Below are positions 6,645 to 14,590 of a stretch of DNA of 26,604 nucleotides, one piece after another. Position numbers and translations under genes: made by a program. The first letter of the stretch is position 1, and the number at the start of each line of letters is the position of its first letter. The stretch covers positions 1-26,604 of the forward strand of contig JAQYWI010000059.1 in the NCBI GenBank assembly GCA_030145015.1. Reading direction: 5' to 3'. The DNA is from Desulfobacterales bacterium (lineage in GTDB: Bacteria > Desulfobacterota > Desulfobacteria > Desulfobacterales > JAHEIW01). The notes under the pieces are model-generated. The model was not told where the DNA came from. It saw only the letters and a list, made by a program, of their open reading frames with translations, and ran no database searches.

Positions 6645-7001
6645 GTGGATAGAGCAATGTTGTGGTTCAAATGCGCCGCCGTGCACGATCCGGTGCGGCC
6701 CGTACTGAAGAATCCGGCCGTCATTGGCTGGGAGGCAAAACAGCGCCAGGTCGATCTGGTGATCCAGCGATCGATTAAAGGCGAAGAATTACTGCGCCAC
6801 ATGAAAGGCTGGTTTACAGTTGACGTGTATCAGGCGATTGACATTATTCAGCAGCACGGGAAACTGAAAGTGTTGGATGGTTACGATCTGGTGGTCGAGG
6901 TGCCCAATAAATCGGAACTGGAAGCCCTTTCGCAAAAACTGGCAGATGCATTCGGCGAAGAAGCATGGTTGGAGCCCATTACCAAAACTTTGCTGGCCTA
7001 A
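6645..7001 (+). CDS. Small hypothetical protein
   Basis: The 118-residue product starts at GTG 6645, chosen because AAGGAGG at 6634-6640 lies four bases upstream; the longer frame from 6597 would overlap the promoter-like element. The protein is soluble. It has an Arg/Gln-rich WEAKQRQVDLVIQRSIKGEE stretch, then LLRHMKGWFTVDVYQAIDII, a VLDGYDLVVEVPNKSELEAL segment and a helical tail. I do not recognise a family. The strong ribosome binding site and a promoter candidate support expression. It diverges from the nitroreductase, so the 217-bp gap between them may hold both promoters. Confidence 0.72.
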   Translation: MDRAMLWFKCAAVHDPVRPVLKNPAVIGWEAKQRQVDLVIQRSIKGEELLRHMKGWFTVDVYQAIDIIQQHGKLKVLDGYDLVVEVPNKSELEALSQKLADAFGEEAWLEPITKTLLA

Positions 7002-7165
7002 ACCGAATTGCCTGCCGGTGAACCATTTTCCAGGATTTGGTATCGTGAAGGCCTATGGCGGCCAATAACGGCCTAAGTTTATCGCCCGATTTTTATATTG
7101 TTGTGTCCTTTAGGTAATTTACGAAACACAGACTATTTTTATGAATCTTCCTTTTCAAAGATAAA

Positions 7166-7275
7166 GGTTTCAGGTGTCAGAAAACAGAAACAATTTGCCC
7201 TTTTTCTTCTGTCATCTGTTTTCTGTGCTCTGTCCTCTGTATCGTCCTGACACCTGACACCTGAACACTGAAACC
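7166..7275. repeat. Word-built inverted repeat (ctgt/ctgacacc words)
   Basis: caggtgtcag at 7171-7180 is matched exactly in reverse complement by ctgacacctg at 7247-7256, and a second near-copy of the right arm follows at 7257-7275. Between them the strand is packed with reiterated ctgt/tctgt words. The segment could form a large cruciform or hairpin between genes 6645-7001 and 7318-7680. Two loci with the same design but different words occur at 18749-18840 and 23719-23801. Confidence 0.55.
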
Positions 7276-7317
7276 ATAATCATTACGACTATTGTAACAT
7301 TTTTATGGGACATAACC

Positions 7318-7680
7318 TTAGGCATCCGGTTCTATATAGCCTTGACCAAAAACGTTTCGACCGATGGCAAGCCTCAATTCCTTGTCGGGCAGTTCACTTT
7401 CATCACCGGGCCAATGAATCCCTTCCCAGATAACCCGCTCCAAGCCTCTGTCTTTTTTGCACGTAAAACAAATCGGCGGCTTTTTTCCCTTCTTGGCCGG
7501 CTGACCGGAGACATGCATTAATTCACCGAGGGGATCTCCCTGGGCAGAGACACCGCAAAGAAACGCGCACCCGCAGTCCAAAAATTTAAACGCTATCCCG
7601 ATCGCTTCCGGCTGCTCGATGAAGATTGTCTGACAGGCTGAATCAAAAGCAGTCGATCGAAAATTCGTCTTTTCTTCCAT
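7318..7680 (-). CDS. Cys-rich small hypothetical protein
   Basis: The 120-residue product contains two cysteine clusters: DCGCAFLCG with C36, C38 and C42, and ICFTCKKDRG with C71 and C74. The spacing suggests a metal-binding, zinc-ribbon-like site. The region between has a GDPLGELMHVSGQPAKKGKK stretch, and the C terminus is acidic with ESELPDKELRLAIGRNVFGQ. I do not recognise the family. No ribosome binding site precedes the ATG at 7680; instead the bases just before it resemble an arm of the dispersed palindromic repeat (a gagctaaaatt word). Composition and the ordered Cys pairs favour a real gene, but the translation start is uncertain. Confidence 0.62.
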   Translation of the reverse strand: MEEKTNFRSTAFDSACQTIFIEQPEAIGIAFKFLDCGCAFLCGVSAQGDPLGELMHVSGQPAKKGKKPPICFTCKKDRGLERVIWEGIHWPGDESELPDKELRLAIGRNVFGQGYIEPDA

Positions 7681-7991
7681 TTTAATTTTAGCTCGTTTGT
7701 TGAAAGCACCTTTTATAGTTCTAAAACTTTACCACCGGGTGCTAAATGCATTTTTGAGATAGGTTCTATAATGTTGTGAACTTATACTAACCAATAATCA
7801 TGAATTTGGGAATAAATATTCACCGGAATTTGGGAAAAAATGGTAATTCAATTTCCGGCCCCCGTTTTTGATGGCCGTGGCTTAGATGGCCGGGAATTGA
7901 TTCATATTTGAGGTGTGAATTGGGCAGGCCGAGTCATTTTCTGGAAGGCGGTATTTGGTTTTCGGGAAATATGTATTTTGAAGGTATATCG
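7681..7991. other. Spacer without a recognisable gene
   Basis: AT-rich spacer between the Cys-rich gene and the small membrane peptide. The first 30 bases resemble an arm of the dispersed repeat family. A duplicated word gaatttggga(a) occurs near 7804 and 7830. Nothing else is supported. Confidence 0.5.
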
Positions 7992-8060
7992 CTAATGCAT
8001 CAAAACCACAGATACGGCGAGTATGGCAATTACCAGACCGATGACATCATATTTGTCCAC
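7992..8060 (-). CDS. 22-residue small membrane peptide
   Basis: On the minus strand a GTG at 8060 opens a 23-codon frame ending in TAG at 7992. AAGGAGGAGA lies just upstream, one of the strongest ribosome binding sites in the window, with normal spacing. The peptide has a short charged head (MDKYD) followed by a single hydrophobic helix rich in V, I, L and A (residues 6-20) and ends in MH. This is the shape of small single-pass membrane proteins such as KdpF-like or regulatory peptides. No neighbour explains its target; the nearest genes are 312 bp and 349 bp away. The peptide family is unknown. Confidence 0.55.
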   Translation of the reverse strand: MDKYDVIGLVIAILAVSVVLMH

Positions 8061-8408
8061 GGGATCTCCTCCTTGTGAGCTACGTGAGTGGTCGCGATTA
8101 ATGGTGCATTATGCCTATGAAATGCGAGGCAACCACATCCATAGGTGCTGCAAAAACCATGCAAAACGGCCAAAAATTTATATATAATTAGTAATATCTA
8201 ATAGTTATATCGGTTTTAAAAGAAAGTTGCACAACTACATGTGTAGAAAAATATATAAACGATTGTATACTTTTATTCACAGTTTGAAGATGAATAGGCA
8301 GCTTCAAATAAAAATCATTTTTTTATATATTTAAGCTTGAAATTTTGTTTCTTTTTTACTTGAATGTCTTTTTTATATATATACCGATGCAGAAAGGAGA
8401 ATATTACG
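8061..8408. other. Very AT-rich upstream region
   Basis: No gene is seen. The stretch around 8160-8390 is strikingly AT-rich with runs such as ttttttatatattt and several TATA-like hexamers, next to genes of much higher GC. It probably carries the promoters of the dipeptidase (plus strand) and of the 22-residue peptide (minus strand). I cannot single out one promoter. Confidence 0.45.
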
Positions 8409-9785
8409 ATGGCTTCCTGGAAAACCTATCTGGAAGAAAATCAGGATCGCTTCTTGAAGCAACTGCTGGAGTTTCTGAGCATCCCCAGCATCTCCGGCCT
8501 GAAAGAGCACAAAGAAGATGTTAAGAAAGCTGCCGACTGGGTGGCTGCCCGGCTGCAGGCCGGCGGTTTTGAAAATGCCCGGGTTCTGCCAACCGGCGGG
8601 CATCCGGTCGTTTACGGAGATTGGCTGCATGCTCCCGATAAGCCGACCATTTTGATCTATGGACATTTTGATACCCAGCCGGTCGATCCGTTAGCGCTCT
8701 GGTCGCAGCCTCCGTTTGAACCGGCGGTAGCAGAAGAGCGCGTTTATGCCCGCGGCGCTTCCGACGATAAAGGCAATATGCTGGCTCCGATTTTAGCCCT
8801 TGAAGCTTTGCTAAACAGCCAAGCGAAGCTGCCCGTCAACGTAAAATGTTTTTTTGAAGGACAGGAAGAAATCGGCAGTCCACAGCTGCCTGAATTTATT
8901 TCTGCCAACCGGGAGTTGCTGGCCTGTGATTTGATTTTGAGTGCAGACGGAGGCCAATGGGATGAGGATCAGCCGGCCTTAACGCTTGCACTCAGGGGCC
9001 TTTGTGCACTGCAGGTGGACGTTCAGGCTGCCAGAGGAGATACCCATTCCGGGACCTTCGGCGGAACCATTATGAATCCGATCCATGCCCTGGTGCGTCT
9101 CCTGGATTCGATGCATACCGCCCAGGGCAAAATTGCGGTTGAAGGCTTTTATGATGATGTACGTCTGCTTTCGGATATCGAACGGGCTCAGATCGCCGAA
9201 ATTCCTTACGATGAATCCGACTACAAGGCCCAGCTGGGTGTTGATGAACTTTTCGGTGAACCCGGATATTCAACTTATGAACGGGCCTGGACACGGCCCA
9301 CCCTTGAAGTAAACGGCATCTGGGGCGGTTTTCAGGATGAGGGACTCAAAACCGTGCTGCCGGCCACCGCCCATGCGAAGATCAGCTGCCGGTTGGTGTC
9401 GGATCAGGACCCTCAGGAAATTGTTGAGCTGATATCGGCTCATATCCGTAAACATGCGCCCCCCGGAGTTACGATCAAAATTCATCCGCATTACAGCATG
9501 GCCTACCCATACCTGATTCCTTATGATCATCCGGGCAACCGGATCGCACTGACGGTCCACAAGGCGCTATTCGGCAAAGAACCTTACTACGCGCGGATGG
9601 GGGGCAGCATTCCGGTTTGCGGTATCTTTTTAAAAGAACTGGGTGCCTATACGGTCAATTTCGGTTTTGGATTGAAGGATGAAAATGTGCATGGGCCCAA
9701 TGAGTTTTTCCGGCTCAAGAGCTTTTCGCGCGCCCAGCTGGCGTACGGCATGCTACTGGAGCAGCTGGGCGAATGGGAAATATAA
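8409..9785 (+). CDS. M20 family dipeptidase (CNDP-like metallopeptidase)
   Basis: The 458-residue product has the full M20 architecture: a catalytic domain interrupted by a lid/dimerisation domain (about 195-375). Di-metal site motifs are in order: GHFDTQPVDP with H86, YARGASDDKGN with bridging D119, EGQEEIGS with the E153-E154 pair, LSADGG with D180, and a final VHGPNEFFRL histidine near 433. GDTHSGTFGG in the lid is typical of carnosinase/CNDP-like dipeptidases. It should hydrolyse dipeptides in the cytoplasm using two metal ions. I chose ATG 8409 because AAAGGAG sits at 8393-8399; an upstream in-frame start at 8364 would add 15 residues. The gene stands alone behind a very AT-rich region. 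Confidence 0.92.
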   Translation: MASWKTYLEENQDRFLKQLLEFLSIPSISGLKEHKEDVKKAADWVAARLQAGGFENARVLPTGGHPVVYGDWLHAPDKPTILIYGHFDTQPVDPLALWSQPPFEPAVAEERVYARGASDDKGNMLAPILALEALLNSQAKLPVNVKCFFEGQEEIGSPQLPEFISANRELLACDLILSADGGQWDEDQPALTLALRGLCALQVDVQAARGDTHSGTFGGTIMNPIHALVRLLDSMHTAQGKIAVEGFYDDVRLLSDIERAQIAEIPYDESDYKAQLGVDELFGEPGYSTYERAWTRPTLEVNGIWGGFQDEGLKTVLPATAHAKISCRLVSDQDPQEIVELISAHIRKHAPPGVTIKIHPHYSMAYPYLIPYDHPGNRIALTVHKALFGKEPYYARMGGSIPVCGIFLKELGAYTVNFGFGLKDENVHGPNEFFRLKSFSRAQLAYGMLLEQLGEWEI

Positions 9786-9841
9786 TTAGCGGAGAGTTCG
9801 ATCGGCCGGCGGCAGACTGATGGCTTGAGGTTTTTAAGGAT

Positions 9842-10141
9842 TTAGAGTTTTTTTCGATTGCCCATTGTTAGACGAAGTGACATTATATTTATCAGCATTT
9901 TGAACAGTTCTTCTTTGAAACCAAACGGCATGACTTTAAGCACATCCTGCATTCTTTCTTCCCAGCGGCTCATAATCGATTTGGGTGTCGGTTTTTCCCA
10001 GGTCTGCAAGAGGAACACCTCGTCGCGTATCTTTCTTCGCAGCCTCATTTTTTGCTTTTTGTCAGCGCTTTGAGCCCGGGAGAGCGCTTCTTCAAAAAAG
10101 TTGCGAAGTTCGAGAATATCCAGATCGGTTATTTTGGCCAT
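9842..10141 (-). CDS. Small helical hypothetical protein
   Basis: The 99-residue product is strongly basic and helical with no cysteine. It starts MAKITDLDILELRNFFEEAL, continues with an Arg/Lys-rich KKQKMRLRRKIRDEVFLLQTW segment (about 28-48) and ends with hydrophobic helices containing KVMPFGFKEELFKMLINIMS. I do not recognise a family. GGAG lies about 12 bases upstream of the ATG. It converges with the dipeptidase gene and is divergent from surE. The alternation of charged and hydrophobic residues argues for a real protein. Confidence 0.6.
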   Translation of the reverse strand: MAKITDLDILELRNFFEEALSRAQSADKKQKMRLRRKIRDEVFLLQTWEKPTPKSIMSRWEERMQDVLKVMPFGFKEELFKMLINIMSLRLTMGNRKKL

Positions 10142-10407
10142 AAGCGTCCAGCTCCGGATTAAAATTTTTAATCGAGAACAGTTTTTCCTTAAAATGTGAT
10201 ATATTTTCTTCTTTTTTCAATAATTTACCATGAAATTGACCCAAAAGTCAATTATTGTGGGCTTACCCAAAAAATTTGTAATGCGGCGTAATGTTTTTCG
10301 ACTAAAACCGGTCGCATCAATATGGGTTTGCGACGGTTGCCGACACTAAAATCAGGGCCTTATGTCCACATTGCAAATAGGCCTAAAAGGAGGCGTGAAA
10401 AACTGCT

Positions 10408-11112
10408 TTGAAAATTGTTCTGACCAATGACGATGGCGTCGAGGCGCCCGGCATTGAGGCCTTGTTTCACGGCGTGTTACAGCTGGGTGACATCATTATA
10501 GTTGCACCGCAAGAAGCACAATCCGGCATTGGGCACCGCGTGACCACACGGGCCCCCATCCGGGTAAATCAGATCGGGCCAAATCAATACGGTATTGAGG
10601 GTACCCCGGCCGATTGTGCGCGCATCGGACTGAAAGAAATGGCGCCGGATGCGGACTGGCTAATTTCCGGAATCAACGCGGGCGCCAACCTGGGTTCTGA
10701 TGTTTACAATTCGGGCACTGTTGCGGCAGCGCGGGAGGCGGCAATTTTAGGATATTCGGCGATTGCGATTTCTCAGTATATTTCCAAAGACCATGAGGTG
10801 GATTGGACGATTAGCGGGCACCATGCCGGGGCGGTAATAAAAATGCTTTTGGGTCGCGAACCGGGGCAGGGGCATTTCTGGAATGTCAACTTGCCCCATC
10901 CGATCGAGATGGAACCACCACTGACTTCCCAATTCTGCGGGTTGGATACCAATCCCCATAAATATGTGTACCGTAAAAACGGCAGCGAATTAATTTACAC
11001 CGGCACCATCCACGAGCGTCCGCGGAATCCTGGAAAAGATGTCGCCGTGTGTTTTGATGAGCGCAAAATTGCCATCACGCGCCTGGCGCTGGGTACAACC
11101 GAATTAGCGTAA
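10408..11112 (+). CDS. surE: 5'/3'-nucleotidase SurE
   Basis: The 234-residue product matches SurE throughout. The N terminus MKIVLTNDDG holds the metal-binding D8-D9 pair. APQEAQSG places the metal/phosphate S39, and GIEGTPADCARIG and LISGINAGANLGSDVYNSGTV hold N90 and the glycine-rich substrate loop. SurE dephosphorylates nucleoside 5'- and 3'-monophosphates in the cytoplasm and is linked to stationary-phase survival. The start is a TTG at 10408. AAAAGGAGG at 10385-10393 is 14 bases away, a long spacing, and no in-frame ATG or GTG lies between because an in-frame TGA occurs at 10396-10398. Many SurE proteins sit beside pcm or rpoS; neither is here. Confidence 0.95.
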   Translation: MKIVLTNDDGVEAPGIEALFHGVLQLGDIIIVAPQEAQSGIGHRVTTRAPIRVNQIGPNQYGIEGTPADCARIGLKEMAPDADWLISGINAGANLGSDVYNSGTVAAAREAAILGYSAIAISQYISKDHEVDWTISGHHAGAVIKMLLGREPGQGHFWNVNLPHPIEMEPPLTSQFCGLDTNPHKYVYRKNGSELIYTGTIHERPRNPGKDVAVCFDERKIAITRLALGTTELA

Positions 11113-11166
11113 GATCCCGGCTGACTGTGAAAGTAGAAAAAAACGTCTGAATACCGGAACGTTTCT

Positions 11167-11871
11167 TTAACAACCACTATAAGTCCTAAGGTCGAAAGAT
11201 TTTCCGGAATGAAAGTAAGCTTTGCGATCGTTTCGGTAAAGGGTTACGCTGCCGGCTCCATATACCTGCCAGCAGCCTGCCTGGCCGTCATTTAACATGC
11301 CGGTTTGTTCATCGATGCCGATCAGCAAAATGCCCGCCAGATGCTGTCCCATCTTTGGGGCCCAGCTTTGGCCGAAGGTATTATGGTGCGGCAAAATACA
11401 GGCGTCGGGTATCAGCCCCAGCCCGCGCCGTATTTTATGTGCATACGGATCATAGTAATAATCACAGAGAATCATTGCTCCGGCGCTGCTGCCGGCAATG
11501 ACCGTCCCGGTCTGCTGGGCCGCCAGCATGGCGCCCCAGCTGTCACTGCCGGAAAGGGATTGTTGCAGGTGTCGGGGAAAGCCGCCCAGCATATAGATTA
11601 ATTCGGACTGACGCAGGGCGTCAACCACGACCGGATCATCGGCAGATGTCCGGTCTATGAGCGGCAGGGCGGTGACATTGACAGCTCCCAGCTTCTGAAA
11701 CCAGTCAACGCCGTTCTGTCCGGCGCGCTGATGATTGTTGTCCGGTGCTGCCGCAGCCGGAATAATGCTTAGGCGTGCGTTAGCCCCCCCGGCCAACTCG
11801 ATGGCCTGCCGATCCGGAGTGATCATCTGGCCGCGGAATTCAGCGCCGCCCGCTAATAAAATGTAGTTCAT
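11167..11871 (-). CDS. Peptidase S51/cyanophycinase-like protein
   Basis: The 234-residue product begins MNYILLAGGAEFRGQM, has a YMLGGFPRHLQQSL block (about 93-106), the nucleophile elbow AGSSAGAMIL with S129, and LGLIPDACILPHHNTFG (151-167). A later GIDEQTGML follows. This is the S51 fold shared by dipeptidase E and cyanophycinase, related to class I glutamine amidotransferases but with Ser as nucleophile. Substrate cannot be assigned; cyanophycin turnover would need a cyanophycin synthetase, which is not seen. The start ATG at 11871 is divergent from the glycosyltransferase at 11901, with only 29 bp between, so the two must share a compact or overlapping promoter region. Confidence 0.85.
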   Translation of the reverse strand: MNYILLAGGAEFRGQMITPDRQAIELAGGANARLSIIPAAAAPDNNHQRAGQNGVDWFQKLGAVNVTALPLIDRTSADDPVVVDALRQSELIYMLGGFPRHLQQSLSGSDSWGAMLAAQQTGTVIAGSSAGAMILCDYYYDPYAHKIRRGLGLIPDACILPHHNTFGQSWAPKMGQHLAGILLIGIDEQTGMLNDGQAGCWQVYGAGSVTLYRNDRKAYFHSGKSFDLRTYSGC

Positions 11872-11900
11872 TTATTAAGTCCCGAATTGAGCGATTGCTA

Positions 11901-12563
11901 ATGAACGAATCTTTAATAGTGGTTGCCAAAAAGCCGGAGGCCGGCTCTACCAAAACCCGCCTCTGCCCGCCTTTTACCCTCGAAGCGGCAGCTGAATTTT
12001 ACGGCTGCCTGATGCGGGACACCCTGGCTTTGGCCGTGAAGCTGCGAGGTGTTGATTTTACCCTCGCATATACGCCGGCATCGGCAATTGATTATTTTCA
12101 TAAATTGGTGCCGAATGGATTTCGGTTGATCCCGCAGAGAGGTGCAAATCTGGGAGAGCGCCTGGCCCATGCCCTCGCACATCATCTGGAACTGGGCTAT
12201 CGCAAGGCGGTTATCCTGAACAGCGATGGCCCCACCCTGCCGCTGGCCCATCTGGAAGAGGCCTTTTCAGAACTGGACCATGCCGATGTGACTCTGGGCA
12301 TGGGGCATGACGGCGGCTACTACCTGATCGGCGTCAAGCAACACTACCCGCAATTGTTTCAGAACATCGCCTGGAGCACAAAAAAGGTCATCCCCCAGAC
12401 CTTAGAAGCCTGCCGACGTTTACAACTGAGCGTCCACCGCTTGCCGGAGTGGTACGATGTCGATGTTGAAGCGGATCTGGCAAGGCTGCGCCTCGATCTG
12501 GCGGCGAATCCGGCTTGCGCCGCCCATACGTATGCCTTTTTAAAAAAGTTAGAAAAATTATAA
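11901..12563 (+). CDS. TIGR04282 family glycosyltransferase-like protein (DUF2064)
   Basis: The 220-residue product (from ATG 11901; an in-frame TTG lies two codons earlier) has the nucleotide-sugar-binding start SLIVVAKKPEAGSTKTRLCP with the KTRL motif. It also has AVILNSDGPTLPL, where the D of SDGP takes the place of the DxD-like site, and LGMGHDGGYYLIGV. That set is the TIGR04282 'arsenosugar biosynthesis' glycosyltransferase-like family, distantly related to MobA and cofC-type guanylyl/nucleotidyltransferases. The arsenosugar name comes from a subset of members and may not apply here, as no arsenic gene is nearby. It is divergent from the S51 peptidase. No strong ribosome binding site is seen. 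Confidence 0.88.
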   Translation: MNESLIVVAKKPEAGSTKTRLCPPFTLEAAAEFYGCLMRDTLALAVKLRGVDFTLAYTPASAIDYFHKLVPNGFRLIPQRGANLGERLAHALAHHLELGYRKAVILNSDGPTLPLAHLEEAFSELDHADVTLGMGHDGGYYLIGVKQHYPQLFQNIAWSTKKVIPQTLEACRRLQLSVHRLPEWYDVDVEADLARLRLDLAANPACAAHTYAFLKKLEKL

Positions 12564-12572
12564 GCGGTCGAT

Positions 12573-12875
12573 CTATCCCTTGGATGTCGGGCCTTGATCG
12601 TATATCTCAAAATCTGCCGGCCCCTCCTGCAGACTTTCAAGTTGGTCTTCTTTGGTGGCTCTGGCATCACTTTCCTCCCACCGGATCCAATCTTCAATAG
12701 TTTGCCAGGTTGAGACGATTGTAATGTTGCAGGGATCATAGTGGTTCACCAGGGTTTCACCGGAAATGTATCCCGGCTGTTTGAGTGCCTGGCTGCGAAC
12801 CTCGTTCAGCAGGGCTAACGTATCTTCGGTTTTACCTTTTCTAACATATCTTTTGATAAATACCTTTATCGCCAT
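12573..12875 (-). CDS. ABM-domain (antibiotic biosynthesis monooxygenase-like) protein
   Basis: The 100-residue product starts at ATG 12875, chosen because GGAGG lies five bases upstream; an in-frame upstream start at 12971 would run through a palindromic repeat. It has an IKVFIKRYVRKGKTEDTLAL start, then LNEVRSQALKQPGYISGETL, ITIVSTWQTIEDWIRWEESD and a short acidic tail. This is the dimeric ferredoxin-like ABM fold, with the P-G-x-x-x-x-E turn and the 'W....W..W..s' helix. Members range from heme-degrading enzymes to oxidative-stress proteins; the actual reaction cannot be read here. It converges on the glycosyltransferase with a 9-bp gap. Confidence 0.83.
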   Translation of the reverse strand: MAIKVFIKRYVRKGKTEDTLALLNEVRSQALKQPGYISGETLVNHYDPCNITIVSTWQTIEDWIRWEESDARATKEDQLESLQEGPADFEIYDQGPTSKG

Positions 12876-12947
12876 GTCGACCTCCGCATAAATTTGAAAT
12901 GTAAATAATGGAAGCAGATAATTATAAAAGATTCTTGAATATATCTC

Positions 12948-12966
12948 AATCCGCCTCAGGCGGATT
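12948..12966. repeat. Short perfect palindrome, hairpin-forming
   Basis: aatccgcctcaggcggatt has 8-bp arms (aatccgcc/ggcggatt) and a 3-base loop. It lies in the 5' region of the ABM gene, 73 bp before its ATG. It may be a small dispersed palindromic unit or a transcript-shaping hairpin; no T-run follows, so a terminator is unlikely. Confidence 0.5.
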
Positions 12967-13007
12967 AACACCCGATGGTAAGGTTTTAAACTTAAAAGAA
13001 GTGCTTA

Positions 13008-13202
13008 TAACAACAAATGACTAAAGTTGGAAGTGATCTAAAGTGCCTAAAGTTGAGGAATCCAGTCCATTTTATTAAAAAAGATGGAGCGCAGCGACAC
13101 CATAACTTTAGGCATTTTAGTTCATTTTAGTCATTTTAGGCACTGCTAACTTTAGAGCATTCTTTCTGTGTCTTCCAAGATGAACTGCTGATTTTGAGAT
13201 AA
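13008..13202. repeat. Dispersed palindromic repeat, copy 2 (inverted, without tandem arrays)
   Basis: The left part has ctaaagttgg, gatctaaagtgcctaaagttgagg and a degenerate start of the array site (aatccagtcc). The right part has aaaaagatggagcgcagcgacaccataactttaggc followed by three ttttag words and ends with the outer block (aagatgaactgctgattttgag). Read on the minus strand, this outer block aligns with the left end of copy 1 at 2062. The two tandem arrays found in copies 1 and 3 are absent. It lies in the ABM-pncB spacer. Confidence 0.65.
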
Positions 13203-13370
13203 CTTATTATATTATAATGCGCAAATGAACGCGGTTAATCAAGTGTTATAATTTCTTCTGTTGGATTTATTCGTTTGATTTAATCAATTAGATCTTATAA
13301 TAAAAATTAAAAGTGTTTCTGCCTTAAGTCTTCCAAACCGTCTCATTTTCTCCCACGAAAGGACAAGAGC

Positions 13371-14570
13371 ATGGTGCTTAGCTTGCTGGATACCGACTTT
13401 TACAAATTGACCATGATGCAGGTGGTGCTTCACCAGTATGCCAGTACCTGGGTGCGCTATGCCTTTAAGTGGCGGAATTGGGATGAAATGCATTTAAAAG
13501 GGTCACTCGAAAATTTCAAATGCAAACTCGATGAGGAGATCGACAAACTTTGTGATCTGCGCTTTCAGGAGGATGAGCTGGCGTATCTGGTTTCCATCCA
13601 TTTTTTTAAGCCTGACTTTATTGAATACCTCAGACTGTTTCAACTCAACCGAAACTATATTAAGGCATTCATCGAGGAGGATCAGTTAAAAATCAATATC
13701 GAAGGGCCCTGGTTGACGACCATTTTATTTGAAATTCCGGTTCTGGCCGTCGTCAGTGAGCTTTATTCCGGGATGCACGGCGTAGATGATGTCACCTGGT
13801 TCAAGGCGGGCCGCAAACGCCTGAAAGACAAGGTCGCTTTTTTAAATAAGGCCATCGCGCCTGGGAAAGGCTTCAAATTTGCGGAATTCGGAACCCGCCG
13901 CAGGGCTTCCTATGCCTGGCAGGATGAAATGCTGCAGCATCTTGTGGCGCATTGCGGTGACATGCTGGTGGGAACCAGCAATGTCCACTTTGCCATGAAG
14001 CTTGGAATCAAGCCGATCGGAACCATGGCCCATGAATTTTTCCAGGCACATCAGCAGTTGGGCCCCCGGCTGGTCGATAGCCAGAAGGTGGCACTGCAGT
14101 GCTGGGCGGACGAATACCGGGGAGAGCTGGGCATTGCCCTCTCCGACACAATGGGGTTTGATAAATTCCTGAAGGATTTCGACCGGTTCTTCTCATTGCT
14201 TTTTAACGGCTGCCGCCAGGACTCCGGGGATCCAATCGAGTGGACCAAGAAACTTATTGCCCACTATAAAAATATGCGCATTGATCCGAAGTCCAAAAGT
14301 GCCATTTACAGTGACGGCCTGACTTTCGAGTCGGCGGTGGATATATTCAAGCGGTTTAATAATCAGATCCAGACATCCTTTGGTATCGGTACGCATCTGA
14401 CCAATGATTGTGGATTTACCGCTCCCCAGGTGGTGATCAAAATGGTGGAATGCAACCGGAATCCGGTTGCCAAGGTCAGCGACAGTGAAGACAAAGGCAT
14501 GTGCGAAGATCAGGAGTTTCTGGACTATCTTCATAAAGTGATCAGAGAAGATGTCAATTCTAAAAACTGA
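13371..14570 (+). CDS. pncB: Nicotinate phosphoribosyltransferase
   Basis: The 399-residue product has the length and order of bacterial PncB. MVLSLLDTDFYKLTMMQ holds the N-terminal nicotinate-side motif, and EFGTRRRASYAWQDEML (172-188) and GTSNVHFAMK (201-210) follow. IGTMAHEFFQAHQQL contains H221, the histidine whose phosphorylation drives ATP-coupled turnover. RQDSGDPIEWT and SDGL further on line the phosphoribosyl pocket, and a GIGTHLTND block ends the barrel. It makes nicotinate mononucleotide from nicotinate and PRPP in NAD salvage. AAAGGA lies about 10 bases before ATG 13371, and the gene stands alone in the window. The spacers on both sides hold palindromic repeats of one family. Confidence 0.95.
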   Translation: MVLSLLDTDFYKLTMMQVVLHQYASTWVRYAFKWRNWDEMHLKGSLENFKCKLDEEIDKLCDLRFQEDELAYLVSIHFFKPDFIEYLRLFQLNRNYIKAFIEEDQLKINIEGPWLTTILFEIPVLAVVSELYSGMHGVDDVTWFKAGRKRLKDKVAFLNKAIAPGKGFKFAEFGTRRRASYAWQDEMLQHLVAHCGDMLVGTSNVHFAMKLGIKPIGTMAHEFFQAHQQLGPRLVDSQKVALQCWADEYRGELGIALSDTMGFDKFLKDFDRFFSLLFNGCRQDSGDPIEWTKKLIAHYKNMRIDPKSKSAIYSDGLTFESAVDIFKRFNNQIQTSFGIGTHLTNDCGFTAPQVVIKMVECNRNPVAKVSDSEDKGMCEDQEFLDYLHKVIREDVNSKN

Positions 14571-14590
14571 TTTCAAAACCTTATAAAAAC

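Noticed and set aside
11113..11166. A terminator between the convergent surE and S51 genes
   Set aside because: The only inverted arms (aaacgt/acgttt) are short with a long loop, too weak to call.
13201..13260. TATAAT hexamers before pncB as promoter elements
   Set aside because: No -35 element at acceptable spacing accompanies either hexamer, and the region is generally AT-rich.
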